Below, one piece after another: positions 16,700 through 25,800 of a stretch of DNA of 32,760 nucleotides; the first letter of the stretch is position 1; each line of letters starts with the position of its first letter. Below the pieces are notes generated by a model that saw only the letters and a list, made by a program, of their open reading frames with translations, was not told the origin of the DNA and ran no database searches. A program made the position numbers and the translations under genes. Source of the stretch: Halodesulfovibrio sp. Its GTDB lineage: Bacteria > Desulfobacterota > Desulfovibrionia > Desulfovibrionales > Desulfovibrionaceae. The stretch lies in the NCBI GenBank assembly GCA_003252375.1, contig QKEJ01000076.1:1-32760 (forward strand). Reading direction: 5' to 3'.

Positions 16700-17602
16700 C
16701 TAGGCGTTGGAACTGGAGATGGCCTCCAGACTCCGGTCAAGGGCGGCGACAATGTTATCGGCAATGCCGAGGAAGCCCGTCTTGGCGTGGGATTCGTCCT
16801 CAAGCATCACAACGGGCACGCCGCGGTCGGCAGCCACGACGGTGGCGGGATCGAGCGGAATGCTGCCCAGGAATTCCAGGCCGTACTTTTCCGCCAGCTC
16901 CTTGCCCCCACCCTTCTTGAAAAGGGTAATCTCGCCGCCACAGTGGGGACAGGCCAGTCCGCTCATGTTCTCCACCACGCCCAGCACATTGGCATTGGCG
17001 TACTGGAGGAAGTTGATGGCCTTGCGCACGTCGGCGAGGGAAATTTCCTGCGGGGTGGTGACCACCACACAGAGGGCTTCGGGAATGGTCTTCAGCACGG
17101 TCATGTGCTCGTCACCGGTTCCGGGAGGCGAATCAATGAGCAGGAAGTCCAGCTCTCCCCAGTTCACGTCGGAGACGAACTGGCGGATGGCGGCGGTCTT
17201 CTTGGGGCCGCGCCACAATACGGCGGTGTCCTTGTCCTTGAGCAGGGAATCCATGGAGACGACCCACAGATTCTCGCTGGCCAGCGCGGGGTTGAGCAAC
17301 CCTCCCCTGTCTGCTTCCAGACCCAGCTGAGTTGCTCCCAGCAGGTTGGGAACGCTCGGGCCGTGGATGTCCACATCAAGGATGCCGACCTTGAAGCCGC
17401 GTGCAGCCAGTGCCGCTGCCGTGTTGACGGTAACGGAGCTCTTTCCCACACCGCCCTTTCCGCTCATGATGAAGAGCTTGTACTTGATCTTGTCGAGGGT
17501 GGAGCTGATCAGGGCATCCTGAATGTTCTGCTTGGCACTTGCCGCAGATTCGGAATGGGGCTGAAGGCCGCCGGATGAGGAACAGCCGCTGCATGAAGAC
17601 AT
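16700..17602 (-). CDS. mrp: Iron-sulfur cluster carrier ATPase Mrp/ApbC (NBP35 family)
   Basis: A 300-residue P-loop protein. Deviant Walker A GKGGVGKS is at 48-55, followed by DVDIHGPSVPNLLG, the LLIDSPPGTGDEH Walker B/switch region and the ENMSGL segment, with the Fe-S-binding CxxC at Cys218/Cys221 (CPHC). The family dimerises through this CxxC to carry and transfer a labile [4Fe-4S] cluster. The N-terminus is cysteine-rich (SSCSGCSSSGG, Cys4 and Cys7) and lacks the DUF59 domain found in some homologues. AAGGAG precedes the ATG by 7 bases. A TTGACG -35-like box at 17697-17702 is the only promoter hint in the 134-base gap upstream, and its -10 is poor. Confidence 0.92.
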   Translation of the reverse strand: MSSCSGCSSSGGLQPHSESAASAKQNIQDALISSTLDKIKYKLFIMSGKGGVGKSSVTVNTAAALAARGFKVGILDVDIHGPSVPNLLGATQLGLEADRGGLLNPALASENLWVVSMDSLLKDKDTAVLWRGPKKTAAIRQFVSDVNWGELDFLLIDSPPGTGDEHMTVLKTIPEALCVVVTTPQEISLADVRKAINFLQYANANVLGVVENMSGLACPHCGGEITLFKKGGGKELAEKYGLEFLGSIPLDPATVVAADRGVPVVMLEDESHAKTGFLGIADNIVAALDRSLEAISSSNA

Positions 17603-17736
17603 ACTTTTCTCCTTTTATGAAACGTCCGGGGACCCCATGCTGATGCGGTTGCCCGGACAGGCCTGCTGACCGAAGAAGTAATCAAGAATACGCCACCGTC
17701 AAGTCTGCCGTACAGGCAAACCCAGACGGACAAAAC

Positions 17737-18318
17737 CTAGTTGAGGAACCTGATCGCGGCAAAGCCAGCAATGCCGAGGATGAGGGTTCCGAGCAGCACG
17801 AGGTCGAACCGCTTTTCGAGAAAGAATCGGGCACGTTCGCCAAAGGCATGGATGAGCCAGGCAATGGCGAAGAAACGGATGCCCCGGCTGACGGTGGATG
17901 CCACGATGAACACCGGAAAGTCTATGCGAAAGGCCCCGGCCGTGAGCGTGCACAGCTTGTAGGGGATGGGGGTGAGGCCGGCTGCGGCAACCGCCCATGC
18001 GCTGTAGGTGTCATACCACTGCTTGATGACGAGGTACTTGGCGTCCAGTCCGTAGAAATGAATGATGGGCATGCCCACCACATCCATGAAAAAATAGCCT
18101 ATGTAGTACCCCAGAATGCCGCCCAGGAGCGATGCGACAAGGCAGGTGGCAGCCAGCCGGAAGGCCTGTTCGCGTTTTGCAAGGGCCATGGGGATGAGCA
18201 GCAGGTCCGGAGGGATGGGGAAGAAGATGGATTCGCTGAAGGAAACCAGCGTAAGGACACGCAGTGCGCCCTTGGAGTCGGCTATGCGCCACAATTTATC
18301 GAGGTACTTCTGTAGCAT
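17737..18318 (-). CDS. YqaA-family (DedA-like, VTT domain) membrane protein
   Basis: A 193-residue integral membrane protein. It has about four to five hydrophobic stretches, the proline-rich FFPIPPDLLLIPMALAK motif near the N-terminus, the GGILGYYIGYFFMD turn, and the TPIPYKLCTLTAGAF segment that resembles the re-entrant motif of DedA/SNARE-associated (VTT) proteins. DedA relatives are implicated in lipid carrier recycling and membrane homeostasis, but the function of the YqaA branch is not settled. It begins 5 bases after the pcm stop without its own clear ribosome binding site, so it is coupled to pcm. No strong terminator is seen between it and mrp. Confidence 0.85.
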   Translation of the reverse strand: MLQKYLDKLWRIADSKGALRVLTLVSFSESIFFPIPPDLLLIPMALAKREQAFRLAATCLVASLLGGILGYYIGYFFMDVVGMPIIHFYGLDAKYLVIKQWYDTYSAWAVAAAGLTPIPYKLCTLTAGAFRIDFPVFIVASTVSRGIRFFAIAWLIHAFGERARFFLEKRFDLVLLGTLILGIAGFAAIRFLN

Positions 18319-18323
18319 ATGAG

Positions 18324-18965
18324 TTACCAGCCGTGCGTGCCCACAAGGTCCACAAAGGCCACGCCGCCGAGTTTTTCCAGGGTGACGTCTCCATCCTGCT
18401 TGCGGATGCGCACCAGTTGCTGCATCCGCTTGTTCTTGCCCACGGGAATGAGCAGGACACCGGGGTCTGCCAGCTGATGCACCAGCGGCTCCGGAATGGT
18501 CGGGCCGCCCGCGGTAACGATGATGCGGTCAAAGGGCCCCATTTCCGGCCAGCCCATGGTGCCGTCGTCCAGCTTCAGGCGGATGCGGTAATACCTGAGT
18601 TCGCGCAGCAGGCTCTGGGTTGCGAAATGCAGTTCGCGGATGCGTTCCACGGAGTAGACATCCAGCCCCATCTCGGACAGTACGGCGGCCTGAAAGCCCG
18701 ATCCCGTGCCTATTTCCAGTACGCTCATGCCGGGTGCCGCTTCCAGCTTCTCGGACATGTGGGCAACAATGTAGGGCTGTGAAATGGTCTGCCCGTATCC
18801 GATGGGCAGAGGATGGTCCTCGTAGGACTGCAGGCGCAGGGCCTCCTGAACGAAGCGGTGGCGCGGCACCTTGCGCATGGCAGCCAGAACCCTCGGGTCG
18901 GTCACGCCCCTCGCCTCTATCTGCTCACGCACCATGCGCTCTCTGTTGCGACGCATATCAACCAT
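18324..18965 (-). CDS. pcm: Protein-L-isoaspartate O-methyltransferase
   Basis: A 213-residue SAM-dependent methyltransferase of the standard length. The diagnostic [13 protein letters not shown] stretch lies at about 58-70, and motif [16 protein letters not shown] starts near residue 82. The [20 protein letters not shown] segment and the C-terminal [12 protein letters not shown] are also typical. It methylates L-isoaspartyl residues to start repair of age-damaged proteins. ATG 18965 is used (GGGGG upstream); ATG 18956 is possible. It shares a transcript with the yqaA-like gene. The 200-base gap to the divergent CBS gene (18966-19165) shows no RNA gene. Confidence 0.93.
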   Translation of the reverse strand: MVDMRRNRERMVREQIEARGVTDPRVLAAMRKVPRHRFVQEALRLQSYEDHPLPIGYGQTISQPYIVAHMSEKLEAAPGMSVLEIGTGSGFQAAVLSEMGLDVYSVERIRELHFATQSLLRELRYYRIRLKLDDGTMGWPEMGPFDRIIVTAGGPTIPEPLVHQLADPGVLLIPVGKNKRMQQLVRIRKQDGDVTLEKLGGVAFVDLVGTHGW

Positions 18966-19102
18966 TATTGCTGCGTATCCCCCTCACGAATTTCGGAACG
19001 GCTGCACATGGATCGGGCAACAGGATCCCTGCCTGACCAGAACAACACCGTGCTCGGTTTGAGAAGCAGATTTTTCTTTCCAAGTCAACCAAATGGACTC
19101 CC

Positions 19103-19131
19103 TTGACATACGCGCTGAGTGTGCGAAAATT
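19103..19131 (+). promoter_or_regulatory. Candidate promoter for the CBS-domain gene
   Basis: A perfect -35 TTGACA at 19103-19108 is followed after 17 bases by AAAATT, a weak -10. A TACAAT at 19138-19143 is a better -10 but is too far from this -35. It lies 35-63 bases before the CBS gene start. Confidence 0.35.
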
Positions 19132-19165
19132 GACCCGTACAATGTCTAACCACGGGAGACTCCGT

Positions 19166-19594
19166 ATGCTGTACGTCAGCGACCTCATGTCCACGAACCT
19201 GTTCACCCTGAAGCAGGCTGACTCTCTCAAGACGGCTCGCTCCCTCATGGATCTAGCACGGATACGGCACATTCCCATTGTTGATGCCCCCGGATATTTT
19301 CTGGGGCTTCTTACCCACAGGGATATCCTCGCCTCCACCGTGTCCCGCTTTGCGGATGTGGATCCGGACGTGCAGGATGAGATTGATTCCGGCATTCCGG
19401 TCAGCGAGATCATGCGTACGGATGTCACCACCGTTTCCCCTGAGACCCGCCTGCGCGATGCTGCAGAGATGCTATTCAACCACAAGTACGGGTGCCTGCC
19501 CGTGGTGGATGAGGACAAGCTGGTGGGCATCATCACCGAAGCGGACTTCCTGAAGCTGACCATCAGCCTCATGGATGCCGTGGAAGCATTGTAG
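19166..19594 (+). CDS. Tandem CBS-domain protein
   Basis: A 142-residue stand-alone CBS pair. CBS1 (about 5-60; VSDLMSTNLFTLKQADSLK, then IVDAPGYFLGLLTHRDIL) and CBS2 (about 80-137; VSEIMRTDVTTVSPETRL, then VVDEDKLVGIITEADFLKL) form one Bateman module. Such modules usually bind adenine nucleotides or SAM and regulate a partner, which is unknown here. The frame is open upstream, but ATG 19166 is chosen because GGGAGA precedes it by 6 bases and the CBS fold starts there. It lies about 100 bases ahead of the M23 peptidase with a weak hairpin between. Confidence 0.88.
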   Translation: MLYVSDLMSTNLFTLKQADSLKTARSLMDLARIRHIPIVDAPGYFLGLLTHRDILASTVSRFADVDPDVQDEIDSGIPVSEIMRTDVTTVSPETRLRDAAEMLFNHKYGCLPVVDEDKLVGIITEADFLKLTISLMDAVEAL

Positions 19595-19614
19595 TACCCC
19601 ACGACAAAGGTGCC

Positions 19615-19640
19615 GGCCACTCTCGTACGGGTGGCCTTTC
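19615..19640 (+). terminator. Weak terminator-like hairpin after the CBS gene
   Basis: A 6-bp GGCCAC/GTGGCC stem with a 10-base loop is followed by TTTCTC. The T-run is short, so read-through into the M23 gene is plausible. Confidence 0.4.
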
Positions 19641-19695
19641 TCATGCCTGCAACCGCATCCTTCAAGGGTGCCCCACGGATTACGCGTAAGGATCT

Positions 19696-21009
19696 ATGAT
19701 GTCGAATCTGAAGAATGTTGTGTTGACCCTGTTTGTCTTTGGTCTTCTGGGAGCATGTGGTGTTGGGGGATACATGCTTTTCAAGGATCAGCAGGCGCCG
19801 CTGATTACCGTAACGCCCGGAGACGGCCGCCTGAGCCAGAACTCCGTTCTTGAAATCTCGCTGGCGGACCACGCCTCGGGGGTGAAGAGTCTGACCGTCC
19901 TGATCCGCAAGAACTCGACCATGATGACCGTGTACCAGCAGGACTGGGCTGATCGTCTGCCCGAGCGGAAAGAGATGGTGAATCTCTCTTCTGTCAATCT
20001 GCAGGAGGGGGCTTTTGAGGTCATCGTCAAGGCCACGGACGGCTCCTTTGCCGCGTTCGGCAAGGGGAACACTGCCACTCGCGAGTATTCCTACCGGCTG
20101 GATACCACCCCGCCCCGTGTTTCCGTGATTACCATGCCGCCCTACGTCCGGCGCGGCGGTGTCGGCGTCATCGCATACGCGGTATCCGAAGAGGTTGCGT
20201 CTACCGGTGTTGCCGTGGGCGATCTCTTTTTCCCCGGCTACCGTCAGTCAAACGGCAACTATCTGTGTTTCTTTGCCTTTCCCTATAGCCTGACCGTCGG
20301 GGAATATGCGCCCAAGCTTGTCGCCACCGACCTTGCCGGCAACTCGTATGAACGGGGAGCCGGAGTCAACCCCATTGACCGTGAGTTCACCACGGACCGC
20401 ATCAATCTGAGTGACTCCTTCCTTGCTTCCAAGATGCCCGATTTTGAGCAGGATTTTCCCGGCGACATGACCAATGAGCAGCGCTTCCTCAAGGTCAACC
20501 GGGAGATGCGCGCCGCCAACCGCGCCGCCCTGTATGACATAGGCAAGCAGACCTCGCCTAGCATGTTGTGGAACGGAACCTTCCTGCGGCTGCATAATGC
20601 GGCCAATCGTGCCCGTTTTGCCGAAAAACGGACCTATGTGTACAATGGCACGGAAATCGACGTACAGTACCATCTGGGCCACGATCTCGCCTCCACCATG
20701 CATGCTCCCATCCCCTCCGCCAATGACGGCCGGGTGGTCTTTGCAGACACCATGGGCATCTATGGTCAGGTTGTCATTGTGGACCACGGGCTGGGGCTGC
20801 AGACGCTCTATGCGCATCTGAGCGAGATCGACGTCACCCCGGGCCAGGCTGTGCGCAAGGGCGAGATTCTTGGCAAGAGCGGAAAGACCGGCATGGCCGG
20901 TGGAGACCATCTCCATTTCGGCGTAATCATGTCGGGCATGCCCGTGACGCCGCTGGAATGGTTTGATGCGCACTGGATCAAGGATAACATCACCGACAGG
21001 CTCAAGTAG
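19696..21009 (+). CDS. Periplasmic M23-family metallopeptidase
   Basis: A 437-residue envelope protein. A hydrophobic N-terminus (VVLTLFVFGLLGACG) could be a signal anchor or, through LGAC, a lipobox with Cys21. Residues about 30-225 are beta-rich, with Ig-like repeats (DHASGVKSLTVLIR, then TDLAGNSYERG) that probably position the enzyme. The LytM/M23 domain (about 315-425) has the full zinc site, with His326 and Asp330 in HLGHDLA and His407 in HLHFG, plus the catalytic-region His374. This predicts an active endopeptidase cutting peptidoglycan cross-links, not a degenerate EnvC/NlpD-type activator. AGGA lies upstream; ATG 19696 or 19699 both fit. A strong terminator follows. Confidence 0.88.
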   Translation: MMSNLKNVVLTLFVFGLLGACGVGGYMLFKDQQAPLITVTPGDGRLSQNSVLEISLADHASGVKSLTVLIRKNSTMMTVYQQDWADRLPERKEMVNLSSVNLQEGAFEVIVKATDGSFAAFGKGNTATREYSYRLDTTPPRVSVITMPPYVRRGGVGVIAYAVSEEVASTGVAVGDLFFPGYRQSNGNYLCFFAFPYSLTVGEYAPKLVATDLAGNSYERGAGVNPIDREFTTDRINLSDSFLASKMPDFEQDFPGDMTNEQRFLKVNREMRAANRAALYDIGKQTSPSMLWNGTFLRLHNAANRARFAEKRTYVYNGTEIDVQYHLGHDLASTMHAPIPSANDGRVVFADTMGIYGQVVIVDHGLGLQTLYAHLSEIDVTPGQAVRKGEILGKSGKTGMAGGDHLHFGVIMSGMPVTPLEWFDAHWIKDNITDRLK

Positions 21010-21034
21010 CCGCTCGTTGAAGCTCACATGTTGG

Positions 21035-21070
21035 AAAGCCGGGTCGCTCAAGCGATCCGGCTTTCTTTTT
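21035..21070 (+). terminator. Rho-independent terminator after the M23 peptidase gene
   Basis: The stem AAAGCCGG-G-TCGC pairs with GCGA-T-CCGGCTTT (13 bp including one G-T pair) around a short loop, and is followed by CTTTTT. It lies between the convergent M23 and hydrolase genes. Confidence 0.88.
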
Positions 21071-21087
21071 CAGCAAGGTATGGAGAT

Positions 21088-21996
21088 TCACTCCGGACAG
21101 GTTGTCAGGAACTGCCTGACGGCAGCGCGTACCATGTCATTGTGCGTGAAGATCGTGACGTGCTCGCCCCGATCCGCAAGGCAGAGCTGTGCATCGGGAA
21201 TCCGTTCGGCCAGCTTCCTGCCGTGGTGTTCGTAAGGCACGACGCGGTCATCCGTGCCGTGCACGATCAGCGTGGGGGTGTGGATGGATTCAAGGGGATA
21301 CTCCCTTTCCTTCGTGATGCGGATATCGTTGGCGGTTCCGGGAATCCGTTGGGCGAAGTCGGACAGCATGCCCACCGTCAGTTCATTGTACAGGCGCATT
21401 ACCCTTTCGTTGCCGAGCATGGCATCAAGGATGTCCGTGTGTGAGACAGACCGGCGCAATCCCCTTTCAGGGTTGCTGCCAGCACGTTTCTGCAGCGCCC
21501 TGACAACGAATGGGATGCGTCCCAGCGCCGTGAGGATGGAAAAGGAGAACGGAATGGGAACCGCATTCCTGCCACCCGTGGAGGAGCAGAGAATCAGGGC
21601 GTGGCATGCTTCAGGATGGCGCACGGCGAAATGGATGGCCGAATACCCTCCCCCGGAAATGGCAAGAAGGATGGCGCGATGGATGTGCAGGTCCTTCAGC
21701 AGGGCTGCCACCAGATCTGCCTGAGCCTCGGGTGTTTCCCGGCCTTTCAGCGGGGTGCCCGGATAGCCTGGACGGGAGATGGCGATGCAGCGGCAGCCCG
21801 CAGGCAGAACCGTGCGGGCAAGAATGCCCGACTGGTCATGACCGCCCATGGCCCCATGGATGGCGACCACAACAGGAGCGTTGGTCCGTTCCGTTGAGCA
21901 TTCCGTATCCCCCTGCCCGTCTCCGGTACGAAGTTCGCGGTACGCAATGGGGCCAAGCGCGGTCATGACCACGCGGGGAGCGCAGTCGAAGCTCAT
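21088..21996 (-). CDS. Alpha/beta-fold hydrolase
   Basis: A 302-residue alpha/beta hydrolase. The triad is readable: nucleophile Ser114 in AISGGG (a variant of GxSxG), acid Asp249 or Asp250 in HGTDDRVVP, and His279 in RGEHVTIF. An oxyanion-type HGAMGG loop is at 47-52, and a lid region lies between about 140 and 235. The substrate cannot be assigned. The frame is open upstream into the regulator gene, but ATG 21996 has AAAGGAG 6 bases before it and overlaps the tetR stop by ATGA. It is therefore cotranscribed with, and probably controlled by, the TetR protein. Confidence 0.85.
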   Translation of the reverse strand: MSFDCAPRVVMTALGPIAYRELRTGDGQGDTECSTERTNAPVVVAIHGAMGGHDQSGILARTVLPAGCRCIAISRPGYPGTPLKGRETPEAQADLVAALLKDLHIHRAILLAISGGGYSAIHFAVRHPEACHALILCSSTGGRNAVPIPFSFSILTALGRIPFVVRALQKRAGSNPERGLRRSVSHTDILDAMLGNERVMRLYNELTVGMLSDFAQRIPGTANDIRITKEREYPLESIHTPTLIVHGTDDRVVPYEHHGRKLAERIPDAQLCLADRGEHVTIFTHNDMVRAAVRQFLTTCPE

Positions 21997-22610
21997 GGCA
22001 ACTCCTTTGATGTCAGGTAAAGACGATGCAGCGGGGCGAGGTCCGGACACTGTGCGGTTTCGCCGTACATGGCCTGATGCTGTGCAATGCCGTTGATGTT
22101 CACCCAGAAGAAGAAGGCAAGGTCGTCCGGTTTTCCCGGCCGTATGGTCCCCTGCTCCTGTCCCTGCGCAATGACGCGGGCCATGGTCGCGTAGGGAATG
22201 TTCCTGTTTTGCTCCAGAATGTCCCGTGCTCCGGCCGGAATGTTTTCCGCTGCCGTGGCCTGTGCGATGAGCATGTGGTACAGGCATGCCGTGGGGCTGG
22301 TCCTGAAGGTATGTACAAGCTCGTCCATGGCATGGAGCAGCTTTCTGTGGGGGGGAAGCGTCAGGGATTCCAGATAGCCACAGGCGAGAATCAACCGTTC
22401 GAAGGCAGTGCGGATCAGTTCGATGAAGATGTCTTCCTTGGACGGGAAATAGTGATATACGAGTCCGTTGGACATGGCCGTATGTTTGGCGATGTCGCTG
22501 ATCTTGGTTCCTGCAAGGCCGTTACGGGCAAAGAGTTCCAGCGCACCGGTCAGAATGCGTTCCCGCCGCTCTTCCCTGACCCTCTGATTCTGGTCCGAAT
22601 TTCTGGCCAT
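21993..22610 (-). CDS. TetR/AcrR-family transcriptional regulator
   Basis: A 205-residue protein. The N-terminal DNA-binding helix-turn-helix spans about 17-62 (RILTGALELFARNGLAGTKI, then MSNGLVYHYFPSKEDIF). The C-terminal part (about 70-200) is the variable helical ligand and dimerisation domain. ATG 22610 is preferred over 22625 because the purine-rich GGAAGGAAAAGG precedes it, while the upstream ATG has its AGGGGA directly abutting. It overlaps the downstream hydrolase by 4 bases. A palindrome about 80-100 bases upstream is a good autoregulatory operator candidate. The ligand is unknown and may be the hydrolase's substrate or product. Confidence 0.9.
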   Translation of the reverse strand: MARNSDQNQRVREERRERILTGALELFARNGLAGTKISDIAKHTAMSNGLVYHYFPSKEDIFIELIRTAFERLILACGYLESLTLPPHRKLLHAMDELVHTFRTSPTACLYHMLIAQATAAENIPAGARDILEQNRNIPYATMARVIAQGQEQGTIRPGKPDDLAFFFWVNINGIAQHQAMYGETAQCPDLAPLHRLYLTSKELP

Positions 22611-22685
22611 CCTTTTCCTTCCCATTCCCCTGCTGAGCTGTTGTGACGAAACATGATGCGTGCGGTGTTGATACGTGCACTACCA

Positions 22686-22713
22686 TTGATTGAATATTAA
22701 TTCAATATATCAA
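22686..22713. promoter_or_regulatory. Palindromic candidate TetR operator
   Basis: ATTGAAT (22689-22695) and ATTCAAT (22700-22706) form a perfect 7-bp inverted repeat around ATTA. Outer TTGAT/ATCAA arms at 22686 and 22709 make a nested symmetry. The AT-rich element sits upstream of the TetR gene and overlaps possible -35 and -10 sequences read leftward (TTGATA, then ATCAAT after 17 bases). The rest of 22611-22848 holds only this and the pps terminator. Confidence 0.5.
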
Positions 22714-22789
22714 TGTTCGTTTTCCAGCCGTGCCAACCCTCCCCTCGCGCTTTGGGAACGAGGCTGCCTGATACCACGGTCTGGGCATG

Positions 22790-22821
22790 AAAAAAGGCGG
22801 GACAGCATGTGCTGTCCCGCC
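22790..22821 (-). terminator. Rho-independent terminator of the PEP-synthase-like gene
   Basis: A perfect 12-bp stem (GGCGGGACAGCA/TGCTGTCCCGCC) with a 2-base apex (a slightly larger loop in practice) is followed on the minus strand by T6. It lies 27 bases after the gene's stop. Confidence 0.92.
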
Positions 22822-22848
22822 CGTATGGTTCTTGTGTGGCTCTTGAAA

Positions 22849-25800
22849 CTACCAGGCAACCTTGCGCTGGGCTTCGAGGGCCTTGGCCTGCTCGTCGAAG
22901 TTGGCGAAACCGGCCTGATGCAGAGCGTCTTCCACCGTCTGGCACCAGTCCCAACCGGCGTAGATGACCGGCTTGTGGAAGGTGGCGCGGAACTGCTCCA
23001 GTTCCTGACGGTAGAACTTCTCCTTGGGGGTCTCGATGGATTCGCGCAGCTGCTCGTGCAGACGGCAGAGTTCGCCTTCGTACCAGTCCATGATGTCCTT
23101 GGCGGTCTTGTACTTCTTGAGAATATGGCCGTAGCCGTTGTTTTCCAGAAGGACGCGAACCTTGGTCAGGAACTGGTTGCCGAGCCATTCACCGAGCTTG
23201 CTGGTGGGGATGTTTTCGTTTTCCACGGCCGCCATGTCCATCTTGGTCTGGAAGTACGTATCGGGCACCACGGAGGCGGATACGATGCCGGCAATGGCTA
23301 CCAGGCCGCGCAGGATGACGCTGTTGGAAACGCCCTGCCCGCAGAAGCCGACCTTCTTGCCGTACTTCTGGCCGGTGAAGATGGTGCTCAGGATGGCCCA
23401 GACAACTGCCGGATCCTCTTCGTCGTAGATATGCGAGAGGCTGGCGTTGTCGCGGTCCGTTGCCAGCACCATCTGGGTCATGTCGTTGGAGCCGATGGAG
23501 AAACCGTCGAACTCCTTGATGAACTCCTTGGCCAGAATGGCGTTGCTGGGAATTTCGGACATGAGGATGACCTTCAGGCCATCCACGCCGCTCTTCAGCT
23601 TGTGCACCTGCTCGAGGTAGCGGCGCATGGAGCGGCCTTCCTCAAGGGTACGTACGAAGGGCAGCATGATCTGCAGGTTGGTGCCGCCGAACACGCCACG
23701 GGCAAGCTTGAAGGCTTCCAGTTCCCAGTCGTGCAGGTTCCGCGAAACACCGCGGTAGCCGAGCATGGGGTTGTCCTCGAAGTGCTCGAAGAGCGAGCCG
23801 CCCAGCAGGTTGCGGTATTCGTTGGATTTGAAGTCGGTGGTACGGTAGATGATATCCTTGCCGTAGAAGGCCATGGCAAAGAGGGCCAGCCCCTGCGCCA
23901 GGGTCTGCACGTAGTGTTCCTTGCCGGAGCGGAAACCGCGGGCGCGGATGACTTCGCGGATCTTTTCGGGAATGTGGCGGATATCGTCGATTTCCTTCTT
24001 CATGCCGGTGGTCTGGGCCACATCGTTGCGCAGCGTGGTGATGCGCTTGATCATTTCCAGAACGGCAGGAATCTTGGATGCTTCGGCCGTACGGGCCTTG
24101 GCAATGGCGTCGATTTCCGCAATGCGGCGCTTGGTTTCGGGGTCGGAACCCTTCAGGATGGCCAGCTCGTCCTTGAAGCCCATGACGCAGAGCACGTGTT
24201 CGTACAGGTCGTCGGAGGTCTTCAGTACGTCGAGGCGGCGGGTGGCAAAGGCCACGTGGTCATCAAGCTTGTGGTCCAGTTCGCGCATCTTGCGATGCAC
24301 GGCCAGCACTTCGTCGGTGCCGCGCAGGTTTTCCTGCTCGGTCAGCTGGGCGATTTCTGCGGCCAGGCCGGTCAGGTGGCCCACATACTCGCGCAGCTTC
24401 ATGTCCACGCCCACGATGCCGGCGGCGAGCTGTTCGCGCAGCCGCTTGGTGAGCTTGGCGTCCAGTTCCTTTACCTTGGCATTGACCACGTGCTCCAGCT
24501 CGCCATTGTCATAGGCTTCAAGCGCACGGGGGTGAACGCCCACGTTGCCGAGCATGAATTCGGCGCGCAGCAGACCCACTTCAAAGTCTTCCACGTCGCG
24601 CAGACGGGAAAGGAAGAGCGCCTGACCCACGTCGGCCAGAATGAGGCCGACCTTGGTCTTGGTGGCGGGAAGCACCGAGAGATCCATTTCGCCGCCCACT
24701 TCATTCAGGGGCAGCAGGCCGCGGTAAACCTTGCCGCGGGTGCCGTCAACGGTCACGTCCTGTCCGTCAAGGGCACGAAGTGCCTCCAGACGCTGGATGC
24801 CGATGATGGCGGGAATGCCGAGTTCGCGGGAGGTGATGGCGGCATGGCTGGTGTCGCCGCCCACGTCGGCCAGAATGGCGGCAGCCACGCGCATGCCGGG
24901 CACCATGTCAGGGTCGGTGCGTTCGGCGGCGAGGATGTCACCCTTGTTGATCTTGTTCAGTTCAAGCGCGGAGCGCAGGAACTTGACGTTGCCCTGCCCT
25001 GCCCCGCGGGAGGCGCCGTTGCCCTCCACGATGACTTCGGCACCGGCAGCGGCCTTGGCGTCCACTTCGAGGCGGCGCATGAAGATGGTGTGCGGGTGCT
25101 GTTCCAGCTCTTCATTCCAGCGGGTCTCGGGGCGGGCCTGCACGAACCACAGCCGGTCTGCGCTGTCGATGCAGAACTCGGTGTCCATGATCATGCTGCC
25201 GTAGGCCTTGGAGATATTGCGGACGCCCTTGGCGACCTCTTCACCCTGCGCAAGGGACAGCGACCAGCGATACGCTTCGTTGTCCGGCACCTTGACCATC
25301 TTGGTGCCGCCCTTTTCGTCGTATACGATCTTCTTGTCCTTGCAGCCCATCTGACGGATGACCACTTCCTGCAGGTCGTCGCGCTTGAACACGTAGAACT
25401 TGTCCGGGGTGACCATGCCGCCCACGACGGCTTCGCCGAGGCCGTAGCTGGCGTCGATGGACACGAGATCCTTGCGGTTCGTGCCACGGCAGCCGGTGGC
25501 TGTGTCGGCGGAGAATGCGGTACCGGAAATGACCGGGTTGATCATGCGCATGATGCACACGGACAGGGAGGTGTTCTCGATGGCCCACTCTTCCTTGGCC
25601 TTGCGGGCGATGGAATCGTCACCGGTGGCTTCGGCCTTGGCCATGGCGTCGAGAATGGCCTCGCGGCGGTAGGTCATGGAGCGCAGGTTATAGGCGGAGG
25701 CGCAGTCCCAGTGATAGGCTTCCACGCACATGTTCTCGCCCACGATGTTCAGGTAGGTATCCTGCAGGCCGGCAAAGGCCTTCTTGCGGGAGTCCTCGCC

